Part shown: piece after piece, positions 45,301 to 52,372 of the stretch
Numbering within the stretch: position 1 is the first letter of the stretch
Layout: each line of letters starts with the position of its first letter
NCBI GenBank assembly: GCA_012862575.1
Contig: BLSF01000022.1
Location: 62,001-126,000, forward strand
Source: Parietichytrium sp. I65-24A
Taxonomy: Eukaryota; Sar; Bigyra; Thraustochytrida; Thraustochytriidae
Length of the DNA stretch: 64,000 bases
Reading direction: 5' to 3'
Position numbers and translations under genes: made by a program
Notes under the pieces: generated by a model
What the model was told of the DNA's origin: nothing
What the model saw: the letters and a program-made list of their open reading frames with translations, nothing else
The model's database searches: none

Positions 45301-48300
45301 GGTAACTTGTTTCTCTTGGATTCGAGAAAGTCGGCTAGAGCCTTTTGGCAGCGCTCGAGCTGGTCAACCATAGTGGAGAGTACGTTGCTCATTCTCGGGA
45401 AGATTCCCTCGTCGCAGAGGTTGAAGAGCAGCGGTTCTGGAGCGAGCTTGTTCATAATGTCCACCCAGTCATCGTCGATGCGGCGAAAGCGACTAGCTTC
45501 ACTCGGAAGCGCACCTCGGCCAAAAATAGGCTCAAGATAGAGCCATTTGCGTTGAATCTGGTTCATTTTGCTCAAGTATTCATCAAGGGCAGCCATGTTC
45601 TTTTCGTACACTTCTGCCTGCTGCTCAAAAGGCTTAAAGTATTGCGACTCTTTAAGCGATGCGAGCAAACTCTGGTTGTCCCCGAGTTCGGTGAGGACAT
45701 CTTTCCAGTTTTTAATGAGAGGAGTGACACGACCCATTTCCTCGTGATCCATCATTTCCAGCGATGCTGTTTCTGCCCACGATTTGAGCTCCGTGATTGC
45801 TTCGCGAATTGTCACCTCGCCTTGGGCGCGAGACGTCATATCCTTTGCAAATTGCAAATTCTCGGCGACCTTGTCAATGACGTCCACAAAGTGCCCAAAG
45901 GTGAGATTTTGAAGACTGGTCCCTTTAGGCATGCCAAGCTTTCTAAACAATGTGGACCAGTGCTCCTCTTTGTAAGGCTCCCCGCGCATGAACTTTAAAG
46001 CAGGAATCGACTTCCGGATAGAGTTGCAGATATCGGCGATGTGGTCGAGCACTTGACCTTTTGCTTTTCCTTTCATATTGTCCAACCACTTCCGGGAAAA
46101 ATCTTCAGCGTCGTAGAGGTTGGTTCTAAAAGAGATCCAGTCTTTTACGCGCAGTCCGCCGAGCTCCTCCACAAAAGACTTGTACTGAGCCCATTCCGAC
46201 TGCGTAGCGTGGTAGTCCTTCTCCACATCCTCAAGAAGCTCGAAGCGCGGCGCTGGAAGTTCAAAGTGCTCGCAGTTGGATTTGCAAGTCTCAGTTACCT
46301 TCTTAATCTCGTCAAACTGCGTTTGCCATTCCTCTAGCTCGCCAAAAATGTTCGCAACCGCTTCGTCGTCCCAAGACTCCACGCCTTCCCGAGCGGGCTT
46401 GAGCGAATTCCAGCGAGACACGAATTGCTCCACCTGCTGATGGCAATTTTGCACGTCGTCGTCCACCCTAGCCTTCAGAGCTTCGCGTTGGTCCTCAACC
46501 ATATCGTTGAATGCAATGAGAGCGACTTCAAAATTTTCCCACTTGCCCGGTAGTCTGCTGTACAGCTCAACAACCTCTGAGACATCGATCGCTGAGCTGT
46601 ACTGCGAGGAGGAAGTAACTGCAAGGAGCAGTTTGCGGCTGTCTTCAGACTTGTCAAAGTTCTTCTTCCAATCCGGCTTGGCTGCTGATATCACGTTCCA
46701 CTCCGCGGTGGCTTCGGAGATTTCCTGGATACTTTCAGGTCTCTTGCTGAGACGTTCCATGGACGAGTCCAGAAAAGTCTCAACCTGCTTCAAAACCCCA
46801 AGAACCCTTTTGCGCAGCGAGACCACGAGAGCATCCCCAAGTCTTGTCAGTTGATCTTCAACTGCCATTTTAAGTGGGAGAGTGCTAACGGAAATACAGT
46901 CAACTTTGCAAAAGTCTTGCACCTTGTCGAGGTCACGCCTTTTAGCCTTCAAAGACTTGAAGTTGACTTCCCAGTCTGCGCTTTCCACGCAAGCCTGCTC
47001 CACGAGCGCGTCAAGGTCTTGAATTTGGCCCAACACGACGTAACCCTTCATGGATTCCGCCAGCTGGTCGAGTCGATTGAAGATAGCTTCAGCTTTCTGG
47101 TACACTTGAACAAGTGACGCGGAGTTGCGATCCGCCATTTTTGCGAATTTCTCCCGCGCGGCGGAGCCTCCGCTGAAGCCCTGGAACGCAAAAGGGATGG
47201 AGATAAACTTTCTCATCTTGCGATAGTAGCTGGACCGCAGCTCCTCAAGCGGCGGCCGGAATTGCAGCGTGTGGCTAGAGAAAACGAGTTCAGCCTTGAT
47301 CTCTCCGAGATTTGTATTGAGAGACTCCAAGCCCATTTTGAATGATGCTTCCAAGCACTTGTACACCTGATCATCCCAGTGCTGCTTCCACTTGGCCATT
47401 CGTCTTGGTTCGTAGGCCCCTTCTAGCTGGCTCATGGTGGAAGTCAGCTTGGCCCACTCCTGTTTCCAGCGCTCGCCCTGGCGCAACAAGTCAATGTCCA
47501 TCAGCTTGACGATCTGAGTGCCAAGATTCTCATGAATTTTGTGCAAGCGGCGATTCTCAGAGCTCAACTTGTCAGCGGCTTGGCGCAAGCGCTCTACGTA
47601 TATCTGACAGTCTGAAGCGTCGCCCCAGGTGACCATCTTGCCTTCTTTCTTCGAATTTCGGGACAAGTGCGGGCTCGTGACTTCTTTCTCAAACGCAACG
47701 AGCGCGTCGAACAGCATAGCCTTCTGCGAAGGAATAATCTGCGTCTCGATGGAATTGAAGAAGTTGGCAATCTTTTTCAGCATGACACCGTACCTAAAGT
47801 ACTTTTCGGCTTCTTTGGCAGCTTTCTTGACTTTGGCAGGAATTGACAGTCCAAGCTCTCCCAGCTGGCGCACTTCGCGAAGTAGCGTGACAAGTCTCTC
47901 GGAGAAATTGACTTGTAGGATTCCGTTCATGTCTATTTCCATGAGCTGGCCATTGAGATGTAGGCAGAGCTCACCGTCTTCGAGCTGCTCTTCAATGTCC
48001 ACACTCCAATCGCGGAAAACGTCGGACACCCACGACTCGATACGAGAGAGTAGAGAACCAGCTTTTCTTTGAAACTTTTCGTAGGAGTTGAGGTCATCGA
48101 AAACCTGCGAGCTGGATCCAAGCATCGTTTCAAGGACCCGAAGCAGCTGGCGACCCCATACAATAGCGTTGACGGTTGGAGAGATGTTTCTTGCCTGAGG
48201 GATCGTGTTGTGCCGTGCAAACTCTCTCGAGCGAGCCCCGGCGGTGCCCTGCTTCTCCTCTTCACCTCCGTGCCCTTGGTTTACTCGCGCCGCAGCCGCA

Positions 48301-49880
48301 GCAACTTCGGAACTTCTGCTTTCGAAATCATGGTCAAGTTCCTCAACAAAGGAGAGGAGCTGCGACAGAAGCGTCTCTCTCTCGCTAAGAAGAATTCGCC
48401 TCACCTCGGGCCTTGTCACCAAGCTCTTGTATCGCACAAACTCACCGAGTACTATCTGCGGGTTCTTCTTGGAAAAGGCCTTGAGTTTTTGAGCAAGTTT
48501 GGAGGCCAGAGTGCGCTCCACTGGGATAATAAATTTCTCAAACTGCAACAAGGCGGCTTCCCAAAGCGGCTGGGTGTACTTATTTGCGAGCAAGCACTGT
48601 ACCCCGTCAAAGACCTGGAAGGCCTCTTCGATGTGCAGGCTCTCTTGCTCCTCTATGGAGAGCAGTCTCTTGAGTTCTTCCGTGGTGGTCCGCACGCGCA
48701 TAATATCGTCCAAACGGCGAGAGAACAATGTCAAGGAAGCATCCTCGAAGCCCGCGTGATCATCATCGTCGTCGTAGTCGCTGTCCTGTTTCAACTCGCT
48801 ACCATCGCGCTCCGGGGCGGCCTTCGAGTCCGGTTTCCATTGGTGCTTGGATCCCGCAACCCAAAGCGCGGTGGTGAGCTCCTTCGTCGCATGCCTCCAC
48901 GTTTCGATGATTCGCTGTGCATCATCCAAGGACGCACGAAGCCTCGAAAAGGCGTCATGCCAGATGTCCATTCTCGACAGGGTTTCCACAATCCGGTTAA
49001 TAATGGCCACGCCGATGACGCGGAAAAGGTGCGTCATTCGCGCTTGAGGGTACTGATCGGCTGGGTCCGCAAACTCTAGCTTCCAAAGTTCGTCAAGACC
49101 TGCCTGAATCTCATCGACTGCGTCGCCGACCGCAGCCAGAGATGCAGAGTTGGCGGGTCCTTGCGAGGAATTGGTTGAGGACACAACCTCAGCCTCCAGT
49201 ACCGCAAAAGGTTCTCGAAGTCGAGTGAGAGCCTTGAGGTACGCCTCTGCTTTTCGTTTCTTTGAACCTCGCGCTTGGGCCAGCGCCTCATTTTCCCAGA
49301 ATTGTATCTCGTCGTTTGGGCTGAAAACTCCAATGGTCAGTTCCTGGTCCTGATTGGACTTGGAGTTTGAATGGCTGCTGCTGTTCTCGTTGCCGCCTCG
49401 AACGAGATTTTCCAGACTACTATCCAGCTTGCAAAGCAAGGATTGCGTGTGCTGGTCGAGCTTGGTTGACCAAGCTGGGTTGTTGAGAAGCTGCGGAGCA
49501 TAGACTTCGTGAAGCGAGTGGTAAAGTGCGCTGACAGGAGATGAGTGAACAGCTGTGACGGAGACGAGCTGACCAACATTTTCCTCGGTGAGCTCTTCCA
49601 AGCTGTTTTTCACAAAGTGTACCTGGCCAATTTCGCGCGAAGAGGCCAGCTCGGCCTGACACCGATCCTTGAAGTCTTGCTGTCCTCCCGCAGAGGCAAC
49701 AAAGTGCACCTTGTTCTTGTCAGAAGCCGACTGAAATGCGGCCACTTGCAGAACTCTGCACGCAGAGTCATTCAAGAAGCGGTCCACGGCTTGGTCCGAA
49801 TTCAGCGCCTTACTTGAGTCCTTGAGCGAGCACAGTGACTCGACGCATCGCGAAACGAACACATGGCGATCGTCCGACAT
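36309..49880 (-). CDS. DYNC2H1: Cytoplasmic dynein 2 heavy chain (IFT dynein), single exon
   Basis: Motor subunit of dynein-2, which carries intraflagellar transport trains from tip to base in cilia. 4523 residues in one uninterrupted frame from the ATG at 49880 (animal orthologs have about 4300). The dynein-2 identity rests on the N-terminal pattern SPVSALYHSLHEVYAPQLL, on RFYFIGDDDLLEILGQ in the linker and on the VPMRKGESASKWILSGVGFFLR-type end. The AAA ring has AAA1 GPAGTGKTES (about 1778), AAA2 GPSGCGKSTLW (about 2074), AAA3 GPEGSGKTML (about 2417) and AAA4 GRSGVGRR (about 2800). A coiled-coil stalk flanks the microtubule-binding domain (about 3050-3380), and IPQGWTKFYEF marks the C-terminal part. 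Extra length sits in acidic or Ser-rich inserts (for example about 375-390 and 2710-2735). Indicates a flagellated life stage. Confidence 0.97.
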   Translation of the reverse strand: MSDDRHVFVSRCVESLCSLKDSSKALNSDQAVDRFLNDSACRVLQVAAFQSASDKNKVHFVASAGGQQDFKDRCQAELASSREIGQVHFVKNSLEELTEENVGQLVSVTAVHSSPVSALYHSLHEVYAPQLLNNPAWSTKLDQHTQSLLCKLDSSLENLVRGGNENSSSHSNSKSNQDQELTIGVFSPNDEIQFWENEALAQARGSKKRKAEAYLKALTRLREPFAVLEAEVVSSTNSSQGPANSASLAAVGDAVDEIQAGLDELWKLEFADPADQYPQARMTHLFRVIGVAIINRIVETLSRMDIWHDAFSRLRASLDDAQRIIETWRHATKELTTALWVAGSKHQWKPDSKAAPERDGSELKQDSDYDDDDDHAGFEDASLTLFSRRLDDIMRVRTTTEELKRLLSIEEQESLHIEEAFQVFDGVQCLLANKYTQPLWEAALLQFEKFIIPVERTLASKLAQKLKAFSKKNPQIVLGEFVRYKSLVTRPEVRRILLSERETLLSQLLSFVEELDHDFESRSSEVAAAAARVNQGHGGEEEKQGTAGARSREFARHNTIPQARNISPTVNAIVWGRQLLRVLETMLGSSSQVFDDLNSYEKFQRKAGSLLSRIESWVSDVFRDWSVDIEEQLEDGELCLHLNGQLMEIDMNGILQVNFSERLVTLLREVRQLGELGLSIPAKVKKAAKEAEKYFRYGVMLKKIANFFNSIETQIIPSQKAMLFDALVAFEKEVTSPHLSRNSKKEGKMVTWGDASDCQIYVERLRQAADKLSSENRRLHKIHENLGTQIVKLMDIDLLRQGERWKQEWAKLTSTMSQLEGAYEPRRMAKWKQHWDDQVYKCLEASFKMGLESLNTNLGEIKAELVFSSHTLQFRPPLEELRSSYYRKMRKFISIPFAFQGFSGGSAAREKFAKMADRNSASLVQVYQKAEAIFNRLDQLAESMKGYVVLGQIQDLDALVEQACVESADWEVNFKSLKAKRRDLDKVQDFCKVDCISVSTLPLKMAVEDQLTRLGDALVVSLRKRVLGVLKQVETFLDSSMERLSKRPESIQEISEATAEWNVISAAKPDWKKNFDKSEDSRKLLLAVTSSSQYSSAIDVSEVVELYSRLPGKWENFEVALIAFNDMVEDQREALKARVDDDVQNCHQQVEQFVSRWNSLKPAREGVESWDDEAVANIFGELEEWQTQFDEIKKVTETCKSNCEHFELPAPRFELLEDVEKDYHATQSEWAQYKSFVEELGGLRVKDWISFRTNLYDAEDFSRKWLDNMKGKAKGQVLDHIADICNSIRKSIPALKFMRGEPYKEEHWSTLFRKLGMPKGTSLQNLTFGHFVDVIDKVAENLQFAKDMTSRAQGEVTIREAITELKSWAETASLEMMDHEEMGRVTPLIKNWKDVLTELGDNQSLLASLKESQYFKPFEQQAEVYEKNMAALDEYLSKMNQIQRKWLYLEPIFGRGALPSEASRFRRIDDDWVDIMNKLAPEPLLFNLCDEGIFPRMSNVLSTMVDQLERCQKALADFLESKRNKLPRFYFIGDDDLLEILGQAKNPTVIQSHLKKLFQGINSVLFNEDQSKIIAVCSSAGERVDLEDPVALSDNVDAWLQNLSDEVRRTLKVLLTRCVHEKKQVNLDAFPSQVLCLAESIKFTSRCEHAIKQGKINALQKLLMKTLQGYTSADLTSQPLNQLKVKALILDLVHHIDVCEQLEKANVTTLEDWHWDKQLRYYLNTNNECVVRMCDAEIKYTYEYWGNAAKLVHTPLTDKCYLTLTQGIHMGFGGSPYGPAGTGKTESVKALGSCLGRQVLVFNCDEGIDFQSMGRIFTGLVKCGAWGCFDEFNRLKEDQLSAVSQQIQVIQAAIKERKPSVKLLGKVIDVDCNAGIFVTMNPAGKGYGGRSKLPDNLKQLFRPVAMSRPDNNLIAEVILYSEGFQDARDLGQKLVSLYQLSKELLSPQLHYDWGLRAMKAVLNTGGKLLLEHKRSAEGAAGVNAEMERELLIKAIRVNTLSKLTFADSRAFVGLIGDIFPGAESRDVAYEDLENAIRDVLDSPAYGLEYSDTQVRKMMQLKESLDQRMGCVVVGPSGCGKSTLWSVLRDALKKTGVVVKTYVMNPKSMPRERLLGHMDMDTREWFDGVLTNAARQVVKEPKEVRSWIVCDGDVDPEWIESLNSVLDDNKLLTMPNGERISFGANVNFIFETHDLRFASPATISRMGMIFLSDEDVDVRRLISCWLKSKLSPSAKIADSEGNSEEQKASDSNAKKQKQSDSARSKSSEGEVDVDALGRWIDEFFYAGLDWVLNRNAFVVETTMVGTVNNGLSHIEKAKSRSEFILGMVRGLGGNMDLESRKDFAKFMFETAGEAPPNPKAILECFADRGVLTTYSAKNELEGEFDRLAKSGAIIQTVSVQRDLDLIQGWVDKMEPFILVGPEGSGKTMLLTHCFRQAGRASGVTTLHCNAQTTAQHVIQKIQQSCSLFSTNTGRVYRPRESERLVLYLKDINLPKPDMYDTCMLIAFLQQLITQKGFYDENLEFLGIDRIHIVASMNPSTTVGRHALSSRFTAMVRIAYIDYPNPEELVGVYTAILETAFLGGRNSEGEEFGRVEIADPRWSNMSNLKKLAESMVDVYKQVRTKFSVDEHRHYLFTPRDLTQWVLGLLRYDLVAEDLLTVLAYEGQRIFRDKLVGAEAKGRFDSVLSTVLRKEWNARLDDLKGAYFTSLSSGSSHTGQSESKDGEAEAKSGDAGTSGSATRSREGRILSKVVQEEFTAIVEHGIMMYEREEKELNLKLFEEVLDHIAYVDRVLSKPGGSLLLVGRSGVGRRTATILAAHMNGMRYFTPNMLCGDKATNLKAFGNDLKQVIQSAGVDGQHTLLYVEDHQLFTEEILESLNSLLCSGEVPGLYKHEELVPLLDPLKELMNEEIGDGSVRTPYEFFLRRVQTYLHVAVSMDPTNEKFLLRCESNPALYTSCSTLWFGEWSRSALEEFPRLLYPQYFGPDAPEEWNSEALCDAAVQIHESCIARGATPREMVTFLECFEHLHLSKAGAIEKKVSQFLGGLAKLEEAAKTVDELNEDAGRQRVLLQKKQAAADQSMEEITEALQLASKTKKETETLSEELKSAEQETLARKANIETELSEIQPVLESAKEAVGKIKSDNLNELRSLKMPPDPVADVLSAVLMLLGIKDTSWLSMKKFLGNRGVKEDILNFDTHRITNDIRNQVMNLLRNKANSFEKATIQRVSVAAAPFAAWVKANIRYSLVLEKIQPLEAELDEATRALEGAQQRMQECEEELKEIDGRVKGLQDNFKKTTKEATELNIKLQDTEATLEKAEKLLKELGGEKERWSNQADELRRIMGTLPMRILLSAAFVNYLGKTTEDVRELEIKKWSRDFCHLGETSGAREGKEGDEAPHEQGFDVKRILSSESEMLVWKSMESLPGDDLSMENAIIILNGPGSRCPFVVDPASAATRWIKSHLSRAEGTSYEVVPQQDSRFVNQVELSVRFGKTLVITEVDGVEPMLFPLIRRDLKRQGPRWVVQVGDKLIDYNEKFQLILVTRNPEPNLPPDASSLVCEVNFTVTRSGLEGQLLGVTVQHEQPELEQQKSDVLKQEEEFKVQLSDLEKELLDTLAASEGNLLENQALLDTLSKTKEKSAEVSVSLENSAKVSIRLDKERDQYRSFAHAGSQLYFTITSLSKANHMYQFSLQSFIKLFRSTLAGYTGTDDITSKMDLLIGSLEKRVLYFCGRALFKRHRLMFAMHLVRNIRPQLFQQGEWEFLVGEGVSMSTLNSSRSKHDGEGKDGVEDEEKSSSRGDSTTLPSWAAPDRGSVIESFRETFPRLFSKMDLNGQKASDWAKWGRHPECEKIFPSSVGLSAFQRVLVTFALRPDRLESAMSMFCNDALDVESLSPPPTSIPALVESTDQITGDKDTPVLLIATPGADPTAELQEYAAKTIGQDKYFELAMGGGQTDDAITMLREAARNGDWLCLKNLHLVSAWIPRLEKEFNSLDNKHDGFRLWLSTEESANFSPILLQQSLKVTFEAPPGIKKNLQRTYGSWNQDAIEGGGELQAKLMFLLAWLHALMQERRTYIPQGWTKFYEFSFGDLRSGLGVLQLAVETIAKGGSGGEEKGDGDGTIDWSYIHGLMENSVYGGRIDNPFDLRVLRAYLSKYFTDALLEGKRGTQLVDGLELPPPSVEKQSYLDWIGELEDTDSPVVFGLPANIERSVQRARSTETVSSLKSLSAVLGGSSSFDREEWKRKLQPVLKGWERLIQSSGGSSDGLLSKAFIDSKSNRRGEEVASDPVHAFVLLEEKLATTIVKKVDRMIRSISAVVAGSGLLSPQILACATTLMQHQVPSEWTGIWEGPSAPLEWLRGLASRRNALRSWVQRCEKGSIFEHPFDLSELFNPGTFLNALRQQTARKMQCSMDGLALISSWSQDSLRNCALSVSVEGLMMQGAILEGDRLREPESDAAEVVSAPTCHLAFTSVDEASAIRATGSCVSLPLYKSLDRETMLLELDVPMRKGESASKWILSGVGFFLR

Positions 49881-51608
49881 GCCAGGCCAACAGCTCTAGC
49901 TAGACACACCAAACCTTTGTCACAAATGCCTTCTCCGAGCCTGCGCCGCCAGCCGTCGATGAATCAATCTTCCGTTCGCGACTATCCAATCTATCACCCC
50001 TCCCGAGCGCCGAGACTCCTGCCAGCAAGAGATTCGCACACTTTTTGCCGCCAAAATCGGTCAAGTCCCAAACACAACTCCTTCTCTCGAGCTGCCAATT
50101 GCCCCGCTTCCCTTTGTCTTGTCTTGTCTTGCCTTTGTCTTTGTCTTTGTCTTGCTGCTCTCTAGCTCTGCTCTAACGCTGTCGTAGCACTTCCACATAT
50201 AATTCCTTCCAATTTCCACTCGCAACCCATCGAAAGGTCAACGATTGTCAACGATTGTCAACGATGATCGACCGCGGACGTGCGGCGAAGGCTAGTGGTA
50301 TCTACCGCGGTGGTAGTACCCGCCCAGATTTGCTGTTGCGTTAGCGTTTCGTGTGGTGTGGGAGAGTAGGACTAAAACCGTTAGCGAGCGCTCGTTTGTT
50401 CGTGGAGAAGAAGGGATCGTTGTTCGGGAAGAGATCGTTGCTCGCGAAGAGTTCGTTGGACGCTGAAGCACGCGCTGCACGTGCCTGGGGCAGTAGTGTT
50501 GGCATAGAGTGAGAGTTAGTGAAAGAGGGAAAAATGGCCGGGTCCTATGGCCGGCTGGCTAACGGAAAGGTTATGCGAAGGGGGATGAGAAAATTGGGGC
50601 CGTGCACTTTTTTTCTTTCTTCTCTTGGTACAATCTTCATTCGATTTCGATAATTAATTCTGAATTAAAATACGTTCTCGACCGCGAGCCATCGTCCGTA
50701 AGAAGTCAAAAGTTAAGAAAAATTCAACTGTAATTCAGATTGGCAGCACGCATGGAAAAAGGACGCTGTGGGTTATGTACATTCGGTGTCTTTAACTAAC
50801 TAATCAAAGCACACACTTGAGGGTTGTTTCTAGTTTGTCGCGAAAGGGAGAAGGGCGTACAGTTACATGGACGCTTTTATACTTTCAATCAATCCTGGGA
50901 GTAACTTTAAAGCCATTCGAGGGCTCGCTCGAATTCGGCCTAGGTTTGGGTTCTTCGGGTTCTTCATTTCCTTTCGTTTCTTCAGCGGCTGCGCGCTCAG
51001 CTGTTGGACCCCGTCTCTTGCTACTGTTCCTACTAGCCAGCGATCTTTCAGGGCGCCGAGGAACCGGTTTCTTCGCAGTCCCCGTGCGGCCAGAGATATG
51101 TGGAGAACCCAAGTCAGACCAGGATTGCTCGGAAATTGTTCCTCTCTCGGTTCTCCCTCGCCAGAGTTGTAAGACCCGGCTATGGTATGTTCTAAGCCTT
51201 CGTAGGGAGAGCGGAGGCTCCTGGGCCTTGGCCACTAGGAGCTGCTCACTGCAGAGCGTAATGAAGATTTAGTACTTGCTGCCAAAACGACGACTTACCA
51301 GGGGAAAAAAACTATGATTCCATTTTCGGTAATTCTATCTTTCTCGATATTTGCCACTAGGGTCCTCCCCACTTGTGAGAAGCTGCAGGGGAAATCTCAG
51401 ACTACTACTACAAACCCTGACCATCCACTACCCTCCCAAGAGGAACCTCGAACAAAAGAAAACAATGCAAATTTCACCAATCACGCGACCTCCTAGACTC
51501 TATCTACTCAATCCCTACCACTCGCAGTCCTGTTTCCTGCCCTCACAAACACACACTCTCCCGCCGCACCCCTACTCAAAATCATGGCCACCTCTACTCC
51601 CCGCGGCA

Positions 51609-51658
51609 CAGAGAGAGAGCGCGATAGAGAGAGAGAGAGAGTGATAGAGAGAGAGAAA
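51609..51658. repeat. GA-rich simple repeat
   Basis: Interrupted GA dinucleotide run. It creates an Arg/Glu repeat in a spurious open frame starting near 51584. Confidence 0.9.
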
Positions 51659-51771
51659 GTTAGAGAGAACTCGCGAACTTGCGAGGAGGAGGAAAGAAGA
51701 GGTAAAAAAGGAGAGAAAAAAGCGCGCAAAAAGACGAGAAAAGAGCACAAGAAAAGGTACCAAGTCCCCTC

Positions 51772-51811
51772 ACGTGTACGCGCGCACCCCAACGTGTACG
51801 CGCGCACCCCA
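51772..51811. repeat. 20-base tandem duplication
   Basis: ACGTGTACGCGCGCACCCCA occurs twice with no mismatch (51772 and 51792). Confidence 0.95.
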
Positions 51812-52126
51812 ACGTTTTACCGAGGACGCTTTTCAATAGGGGACACTACCTCTACACCTGTACGACGCACGGCCGCGCGCGCAGAGCTTTGTTCGGCGCA
51901 GTCCTCTGTGTTCCGGATCGGTTTGGGTAAGTCGGGGGCGTAACAAGACTAGGTGTCCGCGCGCACCCCTCGGCCCTAGCTGGGGCGTGTAAAGAGGACT
52001 AGGAGAGAGGCTGAGTGTCCGCGAGCAGGTGTGGCGAAATTCGTGGTGAATTTCGTGGCGGATTTGGGCGAAAGGTGGTGGAAAGCGAGAAAGTTAGAGA
52101 CCGGGTGACGTCAAATTGTGCATGTG

Positions 52127-52178
52127 TATATATATAAATATATATATATTCAGGAGGGAAATTTCGCGGTCGATTCCA

Positions 52179-52212
<34 letters not shown>

Positions 52213-52239
52213 CAGGAGGGAAATTTCGCGGTCGATTCC
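52127..52239. repeat. TA-rich tracts with duplicated 27-base core
   Basis: Two TA dinucleotide tracts, each followed by the same 27-base core (CAGGAGGGAAATTTCGCGGT and then CGATTCC) at 52151-52177 and 52213-52239. It lies 130-250 bases upstream of the CCT-motif gene and is likely in its promoter or leader. Confidence 0.95.
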
Positions 52240-52372
52240 TCCGGGCTTGAGCAACTCGTTGACTTTTGAGACTTGAGAGTTCCAAGCGTTCGATCGGATT
52301 AGCTTTCAAAGCGTGAGAGATTCGAGTGTGGGCTGGAGCTTGAGTTTGGTAAATTCGGGCGGCTGCTGGAAG

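Larger units (their letters stand above)
49881..52372. other. Divergent intergenic region with several simple repeats
   Basis: Lies between the dynein and CCT-motif genes. Holds GTCAACGATT (50237-50263), GA-rich (51609-51658), 20-base (51772-51811) and TA-rich repeats. Frames inside (for example a basic minus-strand frame, 51235-50885, with no ATG start) are possible but unsupported genes. A 39-codon ATG frame lies at 50534-50653. Confidence 0.5.

Noticed and set aside
50885-51235. Basic Pro/Arg/Ser-rich minus-strand frame
   Set aside because: Composition is somewhat protein-like, but it has no ATG, no clear splice acceptor and no similarity that I recognise, so it is not listed as a gene.
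51584-51943. Arg/Glu-rich open frame with ATG
   Set aside because: It is the translation of a GA repeat and a 20-base duplication; no conserved pattern is seen.
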